A stretch of 32,134 nt of DNA, taken from NCBI GenBank assembly GCA_002352665.1, contig DEIV01000091.1:11619-43752 (forward strand). The letters are read 5' to 3'. The position numbers and the translations under genes were made by a program. The notes under the pieces are model-generated. The model had not been told where the DNA came from. It was given only the letters and a program-made list of their open reading frames with translations, and ran no database searches. Numbering within the stretch: the stretch's first letter is position 1; the number at the start of each line of letters is the position of its first letter. Shown piece after piece: positions 21,780 through 30,655 of the stretch. The stretch comes from Flavobacteriaceae bacterium UBA2765 (GTDB lineage Bacteria > Bacteroidota > Bacteroidia > Flavobacteriales > Flavobacteriaceae).

Positions 21780-23024
21780 TTAAAATGTTCTATCAGGATG
21801 GTATGGTGCTAATTTTATTGAAGATTTTTGATCAGAAGTAATTTCTGAAACTAATTTTCCAGTAGCTGTAGCCATACTCCATCCCATCATGGCATGACCG
21901 GTAGCAATGGTTAAATTTTTACATTTACCAGATTTTCCTATATATGGTAATCCATCAGCTGAAAGTGGACGTAGACCACAAGCAGCATTTCCTTTTTCAT
22001 CTTTGGTGAGTTTGATTTCCGGGTAAAATTTTGTAACGGCATTGGCAATAACCTCTACACGATCCCTATTGATATGATGATTTATACCTGCTATTTCCAT
22101 AGTGCCTGCAAAACGAGTAAAACAGTGCATTGGGGTTACTGCCACTTTTGCTTCGGTTAAAATTGCAGGAATTGTAATTTCGGTTTGCCTAGAAGTATTT
22201 ATACAGTATCCTTTCCCTGCCTGTAACAATAACTTTAACCCCAATTTTTTACTTAATAAACTACTCCAAGATCCGGCTGCTAAAACAAACTCATCTGCTG
22301 TTAATCTTTGTTGATTTGTTTTAATAGTCAATATTTCCCCATCTTTAACCTCTAAATCTTCTACCTTTTCATTATTATATATTTTAACACCCACCTTTTT
22401 TAAATGAGTTTTCATTTCATCCATAAATTCATGAGGCGTGGTATGAGCATCTCCTTGATAAAAAATTGCTCCCTTAACGTTTATTTTTACATTTGGTTCT
22501 AATAATTTTAATTCAACTAGGTCGATCGCTTTAGCATCCAAACCCACCCTATTTGCAAATTGAGATGTTATTATTTCAGCGTCTAACATTTTATCTGTTT
22601 GACAAAGCATTAACAAGCCCTTCTTTTTATAATGAAAAGTAAAGTTTTCATCTTCTTTAATATCATCGTATAATTCCTGACTTAATAAAGCAATATCTTT
22701 AATAGCAGGAATAGCTTTTTCTACATGACTTTTATTACAAGATGAATTGAAAGCCCATGCCCATTTTAAAAAATCTAAATCTAATCGAGGTTTAAGATAC
22801 AATGGACTTGAGGGGTTAAACATCCATTTTAGTCCTTTCTTCATAACTCCGGGTGCTGATAAAGGGATAATATGGCTAGGTGACAAATAACCTGCATTGA
22901 CATAAGATGCTCCGGCATCCATATTAGATTGATCAACAATCGTAACTTGATGCCCTTCTTTTTGAAGATAATATGCAGAGCAGAGACCAATAATACCGCC
23001 TCCAATTATAATTATATCTTTCAT
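21780..23024 (-). CDS. dadA: D-amino-acid dehydrogenase-like FAD oxidoreductase
   Basis: A 414-residue DAO-fold enzyme. The FAD motif GGGIIGLCSAYYLQKEG lies at residues 7-23, with the ribose-binding Asp in VTIVDQ. GYLSPSHIIPLSAPGV, AAGSWSS and the C-terminal GLRPLSADGLPYIG / GHAMMGWSMATATG segments are typical of the DadA small subunit. It would oxidise D-amino acids, or D-hydroxyproline in some operons, to imino acids, feeding electrons to the membrane. It starts 15 bp after the MmcQ/YjbR gene and is probably the end of that transcript. No alanine racemase or proline-degradation gene is adjacent to fix the substrate. Confidence 0.83.
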   Translation of the reverse strand: MKDIIIIGGGIIGLCSAYYLQKEGHQVTIVDQSNMDAGASYVNAGYLSPSHIIPLSAPGVMKKGLKWMFNPSSPLYLKPRLDLDFLKWAWAFNSSCNKSHVEKAIPAIKDIALLSQELYDDIKEDENFTFHYKKKGLLMLCQTDKMLDAEIITSQFANRVGLDAKAIDLVELKLLEPNVKINVKGAIFYQGDAHTTPHEFMDEMKTHLKKVGVKIYNNEKVEDLEVKDGEILTIKTNQQRLTADEFVLAAGSWSSLLSKKLGLKLLLQAGKGYCINTSRQTEITIPAILTEAKVAVTPMHCFTRFAGTMEIAGINHHINRDRVEVIANAVTKFYPEIKLTKDEKGNAACGLRPLSADGLPYIGKSGKCKNLTIATGHAMMGWSMATATGKLVSEITSDQKSSIKLAPYHPDRTF

Positions 23025-23039
23025 GCTTATTGTAATATA

Positions 23040-23387
23040 TTACAACAGTTCTTTTAATTTTTTAGGCAATTTAGCTACTACTAAATCATACGAATGGTCT
23101 ATAAAATTAAAAAGCTGCTGCTGTGGTAAATTAGATATTTCTATAGTATTCCAATGTGTTTTATTCATATGATAACCTGCATAAATATTTCCATCATATG
23201 TTTCACGAAGTTCAATGGCTCGTTCCGGGTCACATTTTAAATTAATTCTTGGAGGTTGATGTTCTAATCCTGTCAACGCAAACATTTTACCTAATACTTT
23301 AAACACTAATGTATGTTCATCAAAAGGAAATTCTTCTGTCACTCCATTCTTGCTCAAACAATATTCACGAAATTCTTCGATATTCAT
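23040..23387 (-). CDS. MmcQ/YjbR-family protein
   Basis: A 115-residue double-wing protein of the MmcQ/YjbR family. NIEEFREYCLSKNGVTEEFP at the start, FKVLGKMFAL in the centre, INLKCDPERAIELRE and NKTHWNTIEI near the end are the family signatures. The fold resembles the CyaY/DNA-binding wing and some members bind DNA in vitro; the cellular role is not known. Gap to the upstream cyclase gene is 52 bp and to dadA 15 bp. Confidence 0.9.
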   Translation of the reverse strand: MNIEEFREYCLSKNGVTEEFPFDEHTLVFKVLGKMFALTGLEHQPPRINLKCDPERAIELRETYDGNIYAGYHMNKTHWNTIEISNLPQQQLFNFIDHSYDLVVAKLPKKLKELL

Positions 23388-23439
23388 AGTCCATCATATC
23401 CTTACTTTAGGAAAGGAAATTTAAATTAATTAGCACTTT

Positions 23440-24174
23440 TTACGGATTTAAAACTTCATATAAAACAGGTTTACTTGGGCTTGCATCATTTTCAAAAGGT
23501 GCTATTTGCAGATTCAAAAAATACTTTCCATCCTTAATATCATTGGGTACAAAAACGAGCTCTGTAATGGTAGCATTAAATCTAGTTTTACCTTTGGTGT
23601 TCCAAAAAGCGTTGTGAGATAATAATTTACCTCCATCTTTTTCTTTGTCTATTGACGGTAAATCAATTAATAAATGTTCAATACCTTTATCTCTTAAATA
23701 AATAACAGCTTCTTCAAGCAAATATGGCGGATTCGTTTTAGAATAATTAGTGGATAATTTTTCCTTAGTATTCGGCAAAGTTCTAATAATAATGGCTTCT
23801 CTTTTTTTATTGCCTAACACAAATTGCATTTGCTTTTTAGAAATCACAAAATCTTTATCCATTTTTTCAGGAGCTACAGTAATTACTTCTGCCAAGAAAA
23901 AAAACTGTTTTAGATGTTTATTTATAGAGTTGAATTCTTTTGTAATATGACCAACACACTCGGTATGTGTACCATGAGCATGTGGGTTAAAATAAATAGA
24001 ATTAAAATTGGTGGAATCTTTTTTAGAAACGCTTTTAATTTTCTTTAATTTGGGGGCTTTTTGATACCAAGCAATTACATTAGTTTTATCCATACGCAAT
24101 GAAATTGATATATCTAATGGCTCTGACAAATTAATTTTTAATTTTTGTGAACCGTATTGAATTGTTGTAAGCAT
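23440..24174 (-). CDS. Cyclase-family (kynurenine-formamidase-like) metal hydrolase
   Basis: A 244-residue protein of the cyclase family (Pfam PF04199). The metal and catalytic motif HAHGTHTECVGH at about residues 67-78 matches HxGTHxDxPxH, with Glu in place of the usual Asp and Gly in place of Pro. FNATITELVFVPNDIKDGKYFLN near the C-terminus is also family-like. Members hydrolyse amide or lactone bonds, such as N-formylkynurenine; the substrate here is not known and no tryptophan-degradation genes are adjacent. It starts 12 bp before the hemW coding end, so it is close enough to be transcribed with hemW. Confidence 0.82.
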   Translation of the reverse strand: MLTTIQYGSQKLKINLSEPLDISISLRMDKTNVIAWYQKAPKLKKIKSVSKKDSTNFNSIYFNPHAHGTHTECVGHITKEFNSINKHLKQFFFLAEVITVAPEKMDKDFVISKKQMQFVLGNKKREAIIIRTLPNTKEKLSTNYSKTNPPYLLEEAVIYLRDKGIEHLLIDLPSIDKEKDGGKLLSHNAFWNTKGKTRFNATITELVFVPNDIKDGKYFLNLQIAPFENDASPSKPVLYEVLNP

Positions 24175-24186
24175 AATTCAAATATA

Positions 24187-25314
24187 CTAAATCATGAATA
24201 AATTTGAAGCTATACCATCTGCTAAAAATTTTCCTTTCAAAGTTGCTTTTAAATGCTTATCATCATCTATAGAAATTAGCTTTTGATTGATGAATTTTTC
24301 AGCATTTTTCAATAATTTATTTTTTATATCAATGCCGAAATTCTGTTCAATTTGGGGAAGTGAAACACCCCAAATAGTTCTTAGACCTGTCATAATTAAT
24401 TCATTAAAACGATCATTTATAGATAATTTTTCAATCTCTTGAGGTATTTTATCTTTTTGAATAGCTTTAATGTATTTTATATTATTGGATACATTCCAAC
24501 TCCTATCTACACCATTGTATGAATGAGCAGAAGGACCAACTCCTAAATACGATTTGCCCAACCAATACGAGGTGTTGTGTTTAGAAAAATAATTAGGCTT
24601 TCCAAAATTGGAAATTTCGTAATGTATAAATCCTTGTTTCTCGGTTTCAGCAACTAATATATTAAAATGTTCTGAAGCCAATTTTTCTGATACCAAGGGG
24701 TATTTCCCTTGTTGGATAAACGTTGCTAAGGCCGTTTTAGGCTCTACTGTTAAGGCATAACTTGATATATGATTGATACCAAAACCGAAAGCCATTTGCA
24801 AGTTTTGTTGCCAGCGTTGATGTGTCATATTTGGTATTCCATAAATTAAATCGACCGTAATATTATCAAAACTTTTAATGGCAGTTGAAAGGCTTTGTTT
24901 TGCTTCCTCAGCAATGTGTGCACGATTCATCATTTGTAAATCTTCATCAAAAAAGGACTGAACACCAATGCTTAGTCTGTTAACGTCCGATGCAGCCAAT
25001 TCAGAGATTTTATAACTTGTTAAGTCATCTGGATTGGCCTCTAAAGTAATTTCCGGTTTATCAATTACCTTATAATTTTGATAGATGGTATCAAGTAACA
25101 ACTGTATTTCATCAATTGTCAATAAAGAAGGAGTCCCTCCTCCAAAATAGATGGTTTCAATAGTTTTATCGTGAAATTCACCTTTACGCAAAAGCAGTTC
25201 TTTAACTAGTGCTTTTATCATTTCATCTTTTCTCTTTAGCGTTGTAGAAAAGTGGAAATCGCAATAATGACAAGCTTGTTTACAAAAAGGAATATGGAGA
25301 TAGATTGCGGCCAT
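24187..25314 (-). CDS. hemW: Radical SAM heme chaperone HemW
   Basis: A 375-residue radical-SAM protein. The cluster motif CKQACHYC (Cys11, Cys15, Cys18) lies within HIPFCKQACHYCDF, which is diagnostic for HemW/HemN-like proteins; there is no N-terminal extension as in true HemN coproporphyrinogen dehydrogenase. GGGTPSLL, ANPDDLT and RLSIGVQSF follow in the standard order, and a C-terminal HemN-C domain starts near 290. HemW inserts heme into respiratory proteins. It lies 79 bp after ruvC. Confidence 0.93.
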   Translation of the reverse strand: MAAIYLHIPFCKQACHYCDFHFSTTLKRKDEMIKALVKELLLRKGEFHDKTIETIYFGGGTPSLLTIDEIQLLLDTIYQNYKVIDKPEITLEANPDDLTSYKISELAASDVNRLSIGVQSFFDEDLQMMNRAHIAEEAKQSLSTAIKSFDNITVDLIYGIPNMTHQRWQQNLQMAFGFGINHISSYALTVEPKTALATFIQQGKYPLVSEKLASEHFNILVAETEKQGFIHYEISNFGKPNYFSKHNTSYWLGKSYLGVGPSAHSYNGVDRSWNVSNNIKYIKAIQKDKIPQEIEKLSINDRFNELIMTGLRTIWGVSLPQIEQNFGIDIKNKLLKNAEKFINQKLISIDDDKHLKATLKGKFLADGIASNLFMI

Positions 25315-25327
25315 TCAGTGTTCAATA

Positions 25328-25351
25328 TTTTGTGTTTTGTGTTTTGTGTTT
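25328..25351. repeat. Short tandem repeat TTTTGTG x3
   Basis: Three exact head-to-tail copies of the 7-mer TTTTGTG, then TTT, in the ruvC-hemW gap just upstream of hemW. It could vary by slippage; no effect is evident. Confidence 0.7.
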
Positions 25352-25393
25352 AAAACTATTCATCAGTAGTTAACTATGACTGCCAACTGAAAA

Positions 25394-25948
25394 CTATTTT
25401 TTTATCCTCTTATCATTCTGTTTTACAAAGGCTCCCCACCCGGAATAATTTTTACCGGCACTTACTCTTCCTGCATTATAAAAATGACAAACCGCTGCGG
25501 CAAGACCATCTGTAGAATCTAAATTTTTAGGCAATTCTTTTAATCTCAACGTGCTCTGAAGCATTTTAGCCACTTGTTCTTTACTTGCATTTCCATTGCC
25601 GGTAATGGCCATTTTAATTTTTTTAGGAGAATATTCGGTAATAGGTATTTGCCTAGACAACCCTGCCGCCATAGCTACACCTTGAGCTCTACCCAACTTT
25701 AACATACTTTGCACATTTTTACCAAAAAAAGGTGCTTCAATAGCTATTTCATCAGGATGGTAATTATCAATCAATTCAATAGTACGTTCGAAAATATATT
25801 TGAGTTTTAAATAATGGTTGTCATACTTTTTTAATTGCAATTCGTTCAATTGCATAAAATGCATTTCCTTATTCACAACTTTTATCAACCCAAAACCCAT
25901 GATGGTTGTACCCGGGTCTATGCCTAATATTATTTTTTCTGCTTTCAA
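25394..25948 (-). CDS. ruvC: Holliday junction resolvase RuvC
   Basis: A 184-residue endonuclease that cuts Holliday junctions with RuvAB. The catalytic acidic residues are visible: Asp11 in LGIDPGTT, Glu71 in IAIEAPFFGKN, and Asp144 and Asp147 in LDSTDGLAAAVCH. The length is normal with a short basic tail. No ATG lies in frame upstream before the stop; TTG at 25948 gives the expected N-terminus a few residues before the first strand and is taken as start. It is divergent from the UPF0104 gene across a 66-bp gap. Confidence 0.95.
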   Translation of the reverse strand: MKAEKIILGIDPGTTIMGFGLIKVVNKEMHFMQLNELQLKKYDNHYLKLKYIFERTIELIDNYHPDEIAIEAPFFGKNVQSMLKLGRAQGVAMAAGLSRQIPITEYSPKKIKMAITGNGNASKEQVAKMLQSTLRLKELPKNLDSTDGLAAAVCHFYNAGRVSAGKNYSGWGAFVKQNDKRIKK

Positions 25949-26014
25949 ATTTTCTAAGACTTCACCCTTAGCAAGGTCATTTAATTTTATTACTTTGCAC
26001 TAAAGTACAACTCG

Positions 26015-26968
26015 TTGAGATACAAAACTAAACAATTCTTTTTTTTTCTAATCAAACTGGCTATTGTTGTTGGAGCATTTTATTTTATTTATAATAAAAC
26101 AGTACATAATGAGCACATTAGCGGTCAAAATTTCATAGCCCAACTTGAAGATTCCGTTTTTAGTCAATATAAAACCCTTTTCTTTTTGTTATGTTTTACC
26201 TTAGTCAATTGGCTATTTGAAATATTAAAATGGCAAATTTTAATCTCTTCTCTTAGAAAAATATCATTGTATGAAGCATTTCAACAAAGCTTAGGTTCTT
26301 TAACTGCCTCTTTATTTACACCTAATAGAATTGGTGAATATGGTGCTAAGGCCATGTATTATAAAAAAGGCAATAGAAGAAAAGTAATGCTACTCAACTT
26401 AATGGGTAATATGACTCAAATGACAATTACTGTTCTTTTAGGTGGTCTAGGACTTCTCTATTTTATTTTAAATTTTGACGTCAATTTTGAAATTTTTCGA
26501 TTTAGAAAAACAGCCTATATATTTGCTTTAGTACTAGTAACCGTCCTAGCCGGAAGTATTGGAGGTTATAAAAAAATTAGAGGCTTTTATATTGATAAGA
26601 TTATTGATTTTATTAAAAAAATACCCTTAAGAATTCATTCTCTAAACGGTATTTTTTCGGTGTTGAGATATTTGGTTTTCTCACATCAATTTTATTTTTT
26701 ATTGTTGATCTTTGATATTGAAGTTAATTACTTTGCAGCAATGTCATTAATAACAACAATGTATCTATTAGCTTCTCTTGTTCCTAGCCTAGCCTTTTTA
26801 GATTGGCTGATAAAAGGTTCTGTAGCCATTTGGGTATTTGGTTTTATCCAAGTAAACGAATTGGTTATTTTTACTATTACTTTATTAATGTGGGTATTAA
26901 ATTTTGGCTTACCGGCTATTATTGGAAGTTATTTTGTGTTGAATTTTAATTTCTCGAATCAGAAATGA
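26015..26968 (+). CDS. UPF0104 / lysylphosphatidylglycerol-synthase-like membrane protein
   Basis: A 317-residue integral membrane protein with about eight hydrophobic segments. GSLTASLFTPNRIGEYGAKA (about 92-111) is the core motif of the UPF0104/LPG-synthase transmembrane domain, whose members act as flippases or lipid-modifying partners. The soluble aminoacyl-transferase part of true MprF is absent. The start is TTG at 26015, as no in-frame ATG fits. The last codon overlaps the next gene by 4 bases (ATGA), showing translational coupling with the glycosyltransferase. A role in moving or modifying a glycolipid is inferred from the pair. Confidence 0.85.
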   Translation: MRYKTKQFFFFLIKLAIVVGAFYFIYNKTVHNEHISGQNFIAQLEDSVFSQYKTLFFLLCFTLVNWLFEILKWQILISSLRKISLYEAFQQSLGSLTASLFTPNRIGEYGAKAMYYKKGNRRKVMLLNLMGNMTQMTITVLLGGLGLLYFILNFDVNFEIFRFRKTAYIFALVLVTVLAGSIGGYKKIRGFYIDKIIDFIKKIPLRIHSLNGIFSVLRYLVFSHQFYFLLLIFDIEVNYFAAMSLITTMYLLASLVPSLAFLDWLIKGSVAIWVFGFIQVNELVIFTITLLMWVLNFGLPAIIGSYFVLNFNFSNQK

Positions 26969-28101
26969 TCATTATAACTTTTGTCATATTGTTAGCTTAT
27001 GGTTTATTAATCATCTCATTTATTATTGGCTTTGATAAAGTTAGGGAATTCAAGCCCAAAAATAATTGGAAACCAATAACTAAATTTTCTATAATTATTC
27101 CTTTTAGGAACGAAACTGAAAATTTAACCCCATTACTGAATAGTTTGGCTTTACTAGAATACCCTAGAGATTATTTTGAAATAATAATGATTGATGATGA
27201 TTCTTCTGATAATTCAGTTGAGCTTATTCAAGAGTTTTTACTCAAGCATCTAGGTGTTGAAAATAACATTAGCATTATTAAGAATATTAGAACTTCAAAT
27301 TCCCCAAAAAAAGATGCTATCAATACAGCCATGCAACAGGCTCAATTTGATTGGATTATTACCACAGATGCAGATTGTATCGTACCTAGTAAATGGTTAA
27401 ATACTTTTGATGCTTTTATCCAAATAAATCGACCAAAATTAATTGCGGCTCCGGTAAAATACACCATTGACAATTCTTTTTTAGAACAGTTTCAATCGCT
27501 TGATTTTTTAAGTTTACAGGCATCAACTATTGGTGGTTTTGGTATAGGCAAACCCTTTTTATGCAATGGGGCTAACCTATGTTATAACAAAAAAACTTTT
27601 TTAGATGTTAAAGGTTTTACCGGAAACGAAAATTTGGCCAGTGGAGATGATATTTTTTTATTGGAAAAAATTACTGAGCAATACCCTGATGAAGTCCATT
27701 TTTTAAAATCTTATGACGTTATAGTGCGTACTAAACCACAATCAACTTTTAAAGCATTAACTGCACAGCGTATTCGTTGGGCAGCTAAATCTTCATCTTA
27801 TAAAAATAATTTTACAAAGCTCGTTGGCATATCAGTTTTTTTAATGAATTCTTGGCTAGTAATTGCTTTGTTATTGCTTATTTTTAATCAATTTTTATGG
27901 TACTGCTTACTCATACTTTTTTCCATAAAACTAATTTTAGATGGTATTTTGACATATAAGTACCATGCATTCTCTAAACAAAATTTTAAAATCTTCAACT
28001 TCATTATGAGTAGTTTATATTATCCTTTTTTTAGTATGTTTGTTGCTTTAACATCCATAAAAACTAACTTTATTTGGAAAGGAAGACAATTTAAAAAATA
28101 G
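26965..28101 (+). CDS. Membrane-bound family 2 glycosyltransferase
   Basis: A 378-residue GT2 enzyme. One N-terminal membrane segment (about 2-22) is followed by the GT-A domain, with SIIIPFRNE, MIDDDSSDNS and the metal-binding TTDADCIVP. GDDIFLLE supplies the base and QRIRWAAK the QxxRW motif usual in processive or lipid-linked transferases. Three hydrophobic segments follow from about 285. It would transfer sugar onto a lipid or glycan at the inner membrane; the acceptor is unknown. It starts within the stop of the UPF0104 gene. Confidence 0.92.
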   Translation: MIIITFVILLAYGLLIISFIIGFDKVREFKPKNNWKPITKFSIIIPFRNETENLTPLLNSLALLEYPRDYFEIIMIDDDSSDNSVELIQEFLLKHLGVENNISIIKNIRTSNSPKKDAINTAMQQAQFDWIITTDADCIVPSKWLNTFDAFIQINRPKLIAAPVKYTIDNSFLEQFQSLDFLSLQASTIGGFGIGKPFLCNGANLCYNKKTFLDVKGFTGNENLASGDDIFLLEKITEQYPDEVHFLKSYDVIVRTKPQSTFKALTAQRIRWAAKSSSYKNNFTKLVGISVFLMNSWLVIALLLLIFNQFLWYCLLILFSIKLILDGILTYKYHAFSKQNFKIFNFIMSSLYYPFFSMFVALTSIKTNFIWKGRQFKK

Positions 28102-28105
28102 CGAT

Positions 28106-28846
28106 ATGTCACTCATAAATTATAAGACTTCTAATCCGGTATTCAGTCGATATGTTTGGAAACAAAGTCGTTCTTCTGCTTCTAAAATGACTTTAAACGG
28201 AATTTTTTTTAAGTCATTATTTGCTATTTTTTTGGTAGGGCTTACTACCTGGTTTGTATGGGATTTAGTCTATAAAGGTGTTGACGTAAAATGGTATACT
28301 TCGGGCGGACTCTTAGCTGCCATTTTTTTTAGTGTATTGACTTCTTTCAAACGTACTTGGGCGGTAATTACCACTCCGTTATATGCTCTTTCAAAAGGAT
28401 TATTTCTAGGAGGAATTTCTGCTTATGCTGAACTCAAATTTGAAGGCATACCTATGCGAGCGGTAAGCGTTACCATACTTACTTTTTTTGTAATGCTCAT
28501 ATTATATAAGGCCAAGCTTGTTGTTGTTACTAAAAGGTTTAGAAGTGTTATTGTAACATCAATAGTTACTATTATGACAATTTACATCATCAATTGGATC
28601 CTTAGTATTTTTGGTGTCAATTTACCTTTTATTTGGGGTACATCTTGGTTTGCTATTGGTTTTAATGCAGTTGCTGCATTAGTGGCTTCATTTTCGTTAT
28701 TATTAGATTTTGATTTTATTGACAGAAAACTCCATAGAGCACCAAAATATTTTGAATGGGTAGCCACTTGGGGACTTTTAGTCACTTTAATCTGGCTATA
28801 TGTTGAAGTGTTAAGATTGATGAAAAAAATGGCAATTAGATTTTAA
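28106..28846 (+). CDS. Bax inhibitor-1 / YccA-family membrane protein
   Basis: A 246-residue protein with about seven membrane segments. The N-terminal TSNPVFSRYVWKQS and the SYAELKFEG-like loop, ISAYAELKFEGIP, fit the Bacteroidota Bax-inhibitor-1/YccA group; the last segments include the acidic LLLDFDFIDRKLHRAPKYFE motif characteristic of the family's pH- and calcium-sensing site. Members are membrane channels or regulators of membrane proteases. It begins 4 bp after the glycosyltransferase stop, so three genes form one operon. A terminator follows. Confidence 0.88.
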   Translation: MSLINYKTSNPVFSRYVWKQSRSSASKMTLNGIFFKSLFAIFLVGLTTWFVWDLVYKGVDVKWYTSGGLLAAIFFSVLTSFKRTWAVITTPLYALSKGLFLGGISAYAELKFEGIPMRAVSVTILTFFVMLILYKAKLVVVTKRFRSVIVTSIVTIMTIYIINWILSIFGVNLPFIWGTSWFAIGFNAVAALVASFSLLLDFDFIDRKLHRAPKYFEWVATWGLLVTLIWLYVEVLRLMKKMAIRF

Positions 28847-28910
28847 AGCTTCCCATAACTCCTCCAAATAAGGAAAGTAAGTTTAACGATCTATTACGCG
28901 GCTCAAATTC

Positions 28911-28946
28911 ACTTCCCTTTGGGCTGGGTTAGGGAAGGGCTTTTTT
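28911..28946 (+). terminator. Terminator after the Bax-inhibitor-1-like gene
   Basis: CTTCCCT (28912-28918) and AGGGAAG (28931-28937) pair over a 12-base loop and are followed by GGC and six T. From memory, the loop GGGCTGGGTT is common in flavobacterial repeats. Confidence 0.65.
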
Positions 28947-29427
28947 AAATAGTCTTTACCACTACTACCAATCTATACTGTGATTTTACAAAAATACCAT
29001 GCTTTACCGCTGGTTTCACAGTTGGCAATAGTGAGATACTTTGCTTGATTATAGTGTCTAATTTAGGAAAATTAGTAATGATACTTTGAGGAGCACTAAT
29101 ATTTACTACAGAGGCTCTACCTGTATTATCAATTAATAAATCGATAAAAGCTGTATCATTTACTTCTTTTTTGACTTTTAATTCATTTTTACTAAATAAT
29201 TCTGAAAGTTTTTGAGTTAGTGTACGCTCAAAACATTCTTTTTGATTGTCATTTTCGGCATAATTCTCACAATCTAAAAAAATAGGATAAACATCAACTT
29301 TGGTATAATCAATTACAGTATCTAACAACTGCAAATTGCTATCTGCGGTTGTTGATGTTGTGGAAAAAAAGTCGCACGACATAAAAAATAGAACCAAAAA
29401 AAGAAAACTAGCTACTCGCTTTAACAT
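28945..29427 (-). CDS. Lipoprotein with TonB-C-like domain
   Basis: A 160-residue protein with a lipoprotein signal (hydrophobic 5-16, FFMS-Cys18). The mature part contains YPIFLDCENYAENDNQKECF, close to the stretch preceding the C-terminal domain of Bacteroidota TonB proteins, followed by DLLIDNTGRASVVNISAP and a final strand (YRLVVVVKTI), as in TonB-C. It lacks the N-terminal membrane anchor and proline linker of a TonB, so it is probably an outer- or periplasm-facing lipoprotein with a TonB-C fold, not an energy transducer. It is monocistronic. Confidence 0.78.
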   Translation of the reverse strand: MLKRVASFLFLVLFFMSCDFFSTTSTTADSNLQLLDTVIDYTKVDVYPIFLDCENYAENDNQKECFERTLTQKLSELFSKNELKVKKEVNDTAFIDLLIDNTGRASVVNISAPQSIITNFPKLDTIIKQSISLLPTVKPAVKHGIFVKSQYRLVVVVKTI

Positions 29428-29609
29428 TATTGATTGTTATGATAACGAAAGTACAATATTTTGGTAAATTAAGGTTAATCCACCTTTATAATAGTTGTTA
29501 AAATCTTTAACATAAATTCTTTCCACCTTTTTATAATTAATTTAATTAAAAATAATTTCAATTATATTTAGCACGTTTATTGTAATAGTTATTTAAATTT
29601 AAAATTATT

Positions 29610-30113
29610 ATGGATATTTTTTTACTTATTCTTGGAATTTGCCTTATGGGACTAGGCTTGGTAGGCTCATTTTTACCGGTTTTACCGGGCCCCCTTACCG
29701 GATGGTTTGGTCTATTGGTACTACACCTTACTAAAGCTGTACCAATGAATTGGACATTTTTAGGCATAACCTTAGGTCTGGCTCTTTTAATTTGGATATT
29801 AGATTATATCATCCCTGCTATGGGTACTAAAAAATTTGGCGGAAGTAAGTCAGGAGCTATTGGTACTACCGTAGGACTCATAATAGGATTGTTTTCACCT
29901 ATTCCCTTTGGCTTTATCATCGGAGCATTTCTAGGAGCTTTTATTGGTGAAATGATGCATGATAGTAAAGATACTTCTCGTGCTTTAAGAGCAAGTTTTG
30001 GATCCTTTTTAGGGTTTTTGTTTTCAACAACAGTAAAATTTTTGGTAAGCTTGGTCTTTCTTGTATTATTTATCAATATTACTTATGATTATTGGAAGGT
30101 TTTGATGGGATAA
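29610..30113 (+). CDS. DUF456 domain-containing membrane protein
   Basis: A 167-residue membrane protein with about four to five segments. LVGSFLPVLPGPLTGWFGLL (about 17-36) and the glycine-rich SKSGAIGTTVGLIIGLFSP with FIIGAFLGAFIGEMM are the DUF456 signatures. Its function is unknown. It has an A/T-rich leader without a certain promoter and is transcribed alone; a candidate terminator lies at 30241-30268. Confidence 0.88.
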   Translation: MDIFLLILGICLMGLGLVGSFLPVLPGPLTGWFGLLVLHLTKAVPMNWTFLGITLGLALLIWILDYIIPAMGTKKFGGSKSGAIGTTVGLIIGLFSPIPFGFIIGAFLGAFIGEMMHDSKDTSRALRASFGSFLGFLFSTTVKFLVSLVFLVLFINITYDYWKVLMG

Positions 30114-30164
30114 TTTGCAGATTAGAAATTAAAAAAAAATTGGATACAAGGAATTATTAGACAC

Positions 30165-30191
30165 AAAAAAAGACTTTCCCAACTGGGAAAG
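30165..30191 (-). terminator. Minus-strand terminator without an obvious upstream gene
   Basis: CTTTCCC-AGTT-GGGAAAG on the minus strand, followed by TC and seven T. No protein gene is read into it from the right, which is why a small RNA is suspected. Confidence 0.75.
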
Positions 30192-30240
30192 CCTATACGT
30201 ATTATGAAAAATCTAAATATTGGGTATCTTTTTCTAATTG

Positions 30241-30268
30241 TTACCTTCTCGAAGGTAATCTATTTTTT
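30241..30268 (+). terminator. Hairpin with T-run downstream of the DUF456 gene
   Basis: TTACCTTC (30241-30248) pairs with GAAGGTAA (30251-30258), followed by a T-rich stretch with TTTTTT. The loop of two bases would open to four. It is probably the plus-strand end of the DUF456 transcript, or a stem inside the minus-strand small RNA. Confidence 0.5.
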
Positions 30269-30655
30269 AGCAATTTTCCTCTAACGAAAAATCTTGTTTT
30301 GTTGATTGTTATTGTAAATGTTTCTTTTTAGGGACTTTCAAAAAGTTTACTTTATGTTTCACTTACACTAATAAAACAATTTACCTTAAATAGTTCCTAC
30401 CCTAAAAATGATTTTTTTTACAATTTTTTTTATTTAGCTTATTATCAGCTAGTTAATGATGTAATAAAAATAAAAGATAAATTGTATAAATATTGTCATA
30501 AATTTGATTCTAGTCTCAATAAAACAGAAACTTAAAACAACAAATAAGCGTACTATATTGACTAAAATACAGTTGAAAATAACGATATGTTCATTATTTT
30601 TAAATAATTTTCCATTAACTTCGTTATTACTATAATTAACTAAAAAACAAACCAT

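Larger units (their letters stand above)
30114..30655. other. Intergenic region without a gene, with structured elements
   Basis: This 542-base gap holds no convincing coding frame. It contains a minus-strand terminator (30165-30191), a plus-strand hairpin with T-run (30241-30268) and a long-range 9-bp inverted pair, TTTTTAGGG (30325-30333) with CCCTAAAAA (30400-30408). A minus-strand transcript starting near 30415-30420 and ending at the terminator would be about 250 nt and has no gene, so a small RNA is possible. A TAAATTTG box lies at 30499-30506 on the plus strand. Confidence 0.45.

Noticed and set aside
24179..24186. TATATTTG on the minus strand before the cyclase-family gene
   Set aside because: It would again give a leaderless start, lies in the 12-bp gap after which hemW coding begins, and has no -33 TTG. 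Chance match in AT-rich DNA is more likely.
29558..30076. Minus-strand frames of 69 and 90 codons inside the DUF456 gene
   Set aside because: They are antisense shadows of a clear DUF456 membrane protein.
30449..30655. A 68-codon minus-strand frame in the intergenic region
   Set aside because: Composition is that of translated AT-rich DNA (mostly Ile, Phe, Val, Asn), with no family pattern and overlap with the probable leader of the zinc-ribbon gene.
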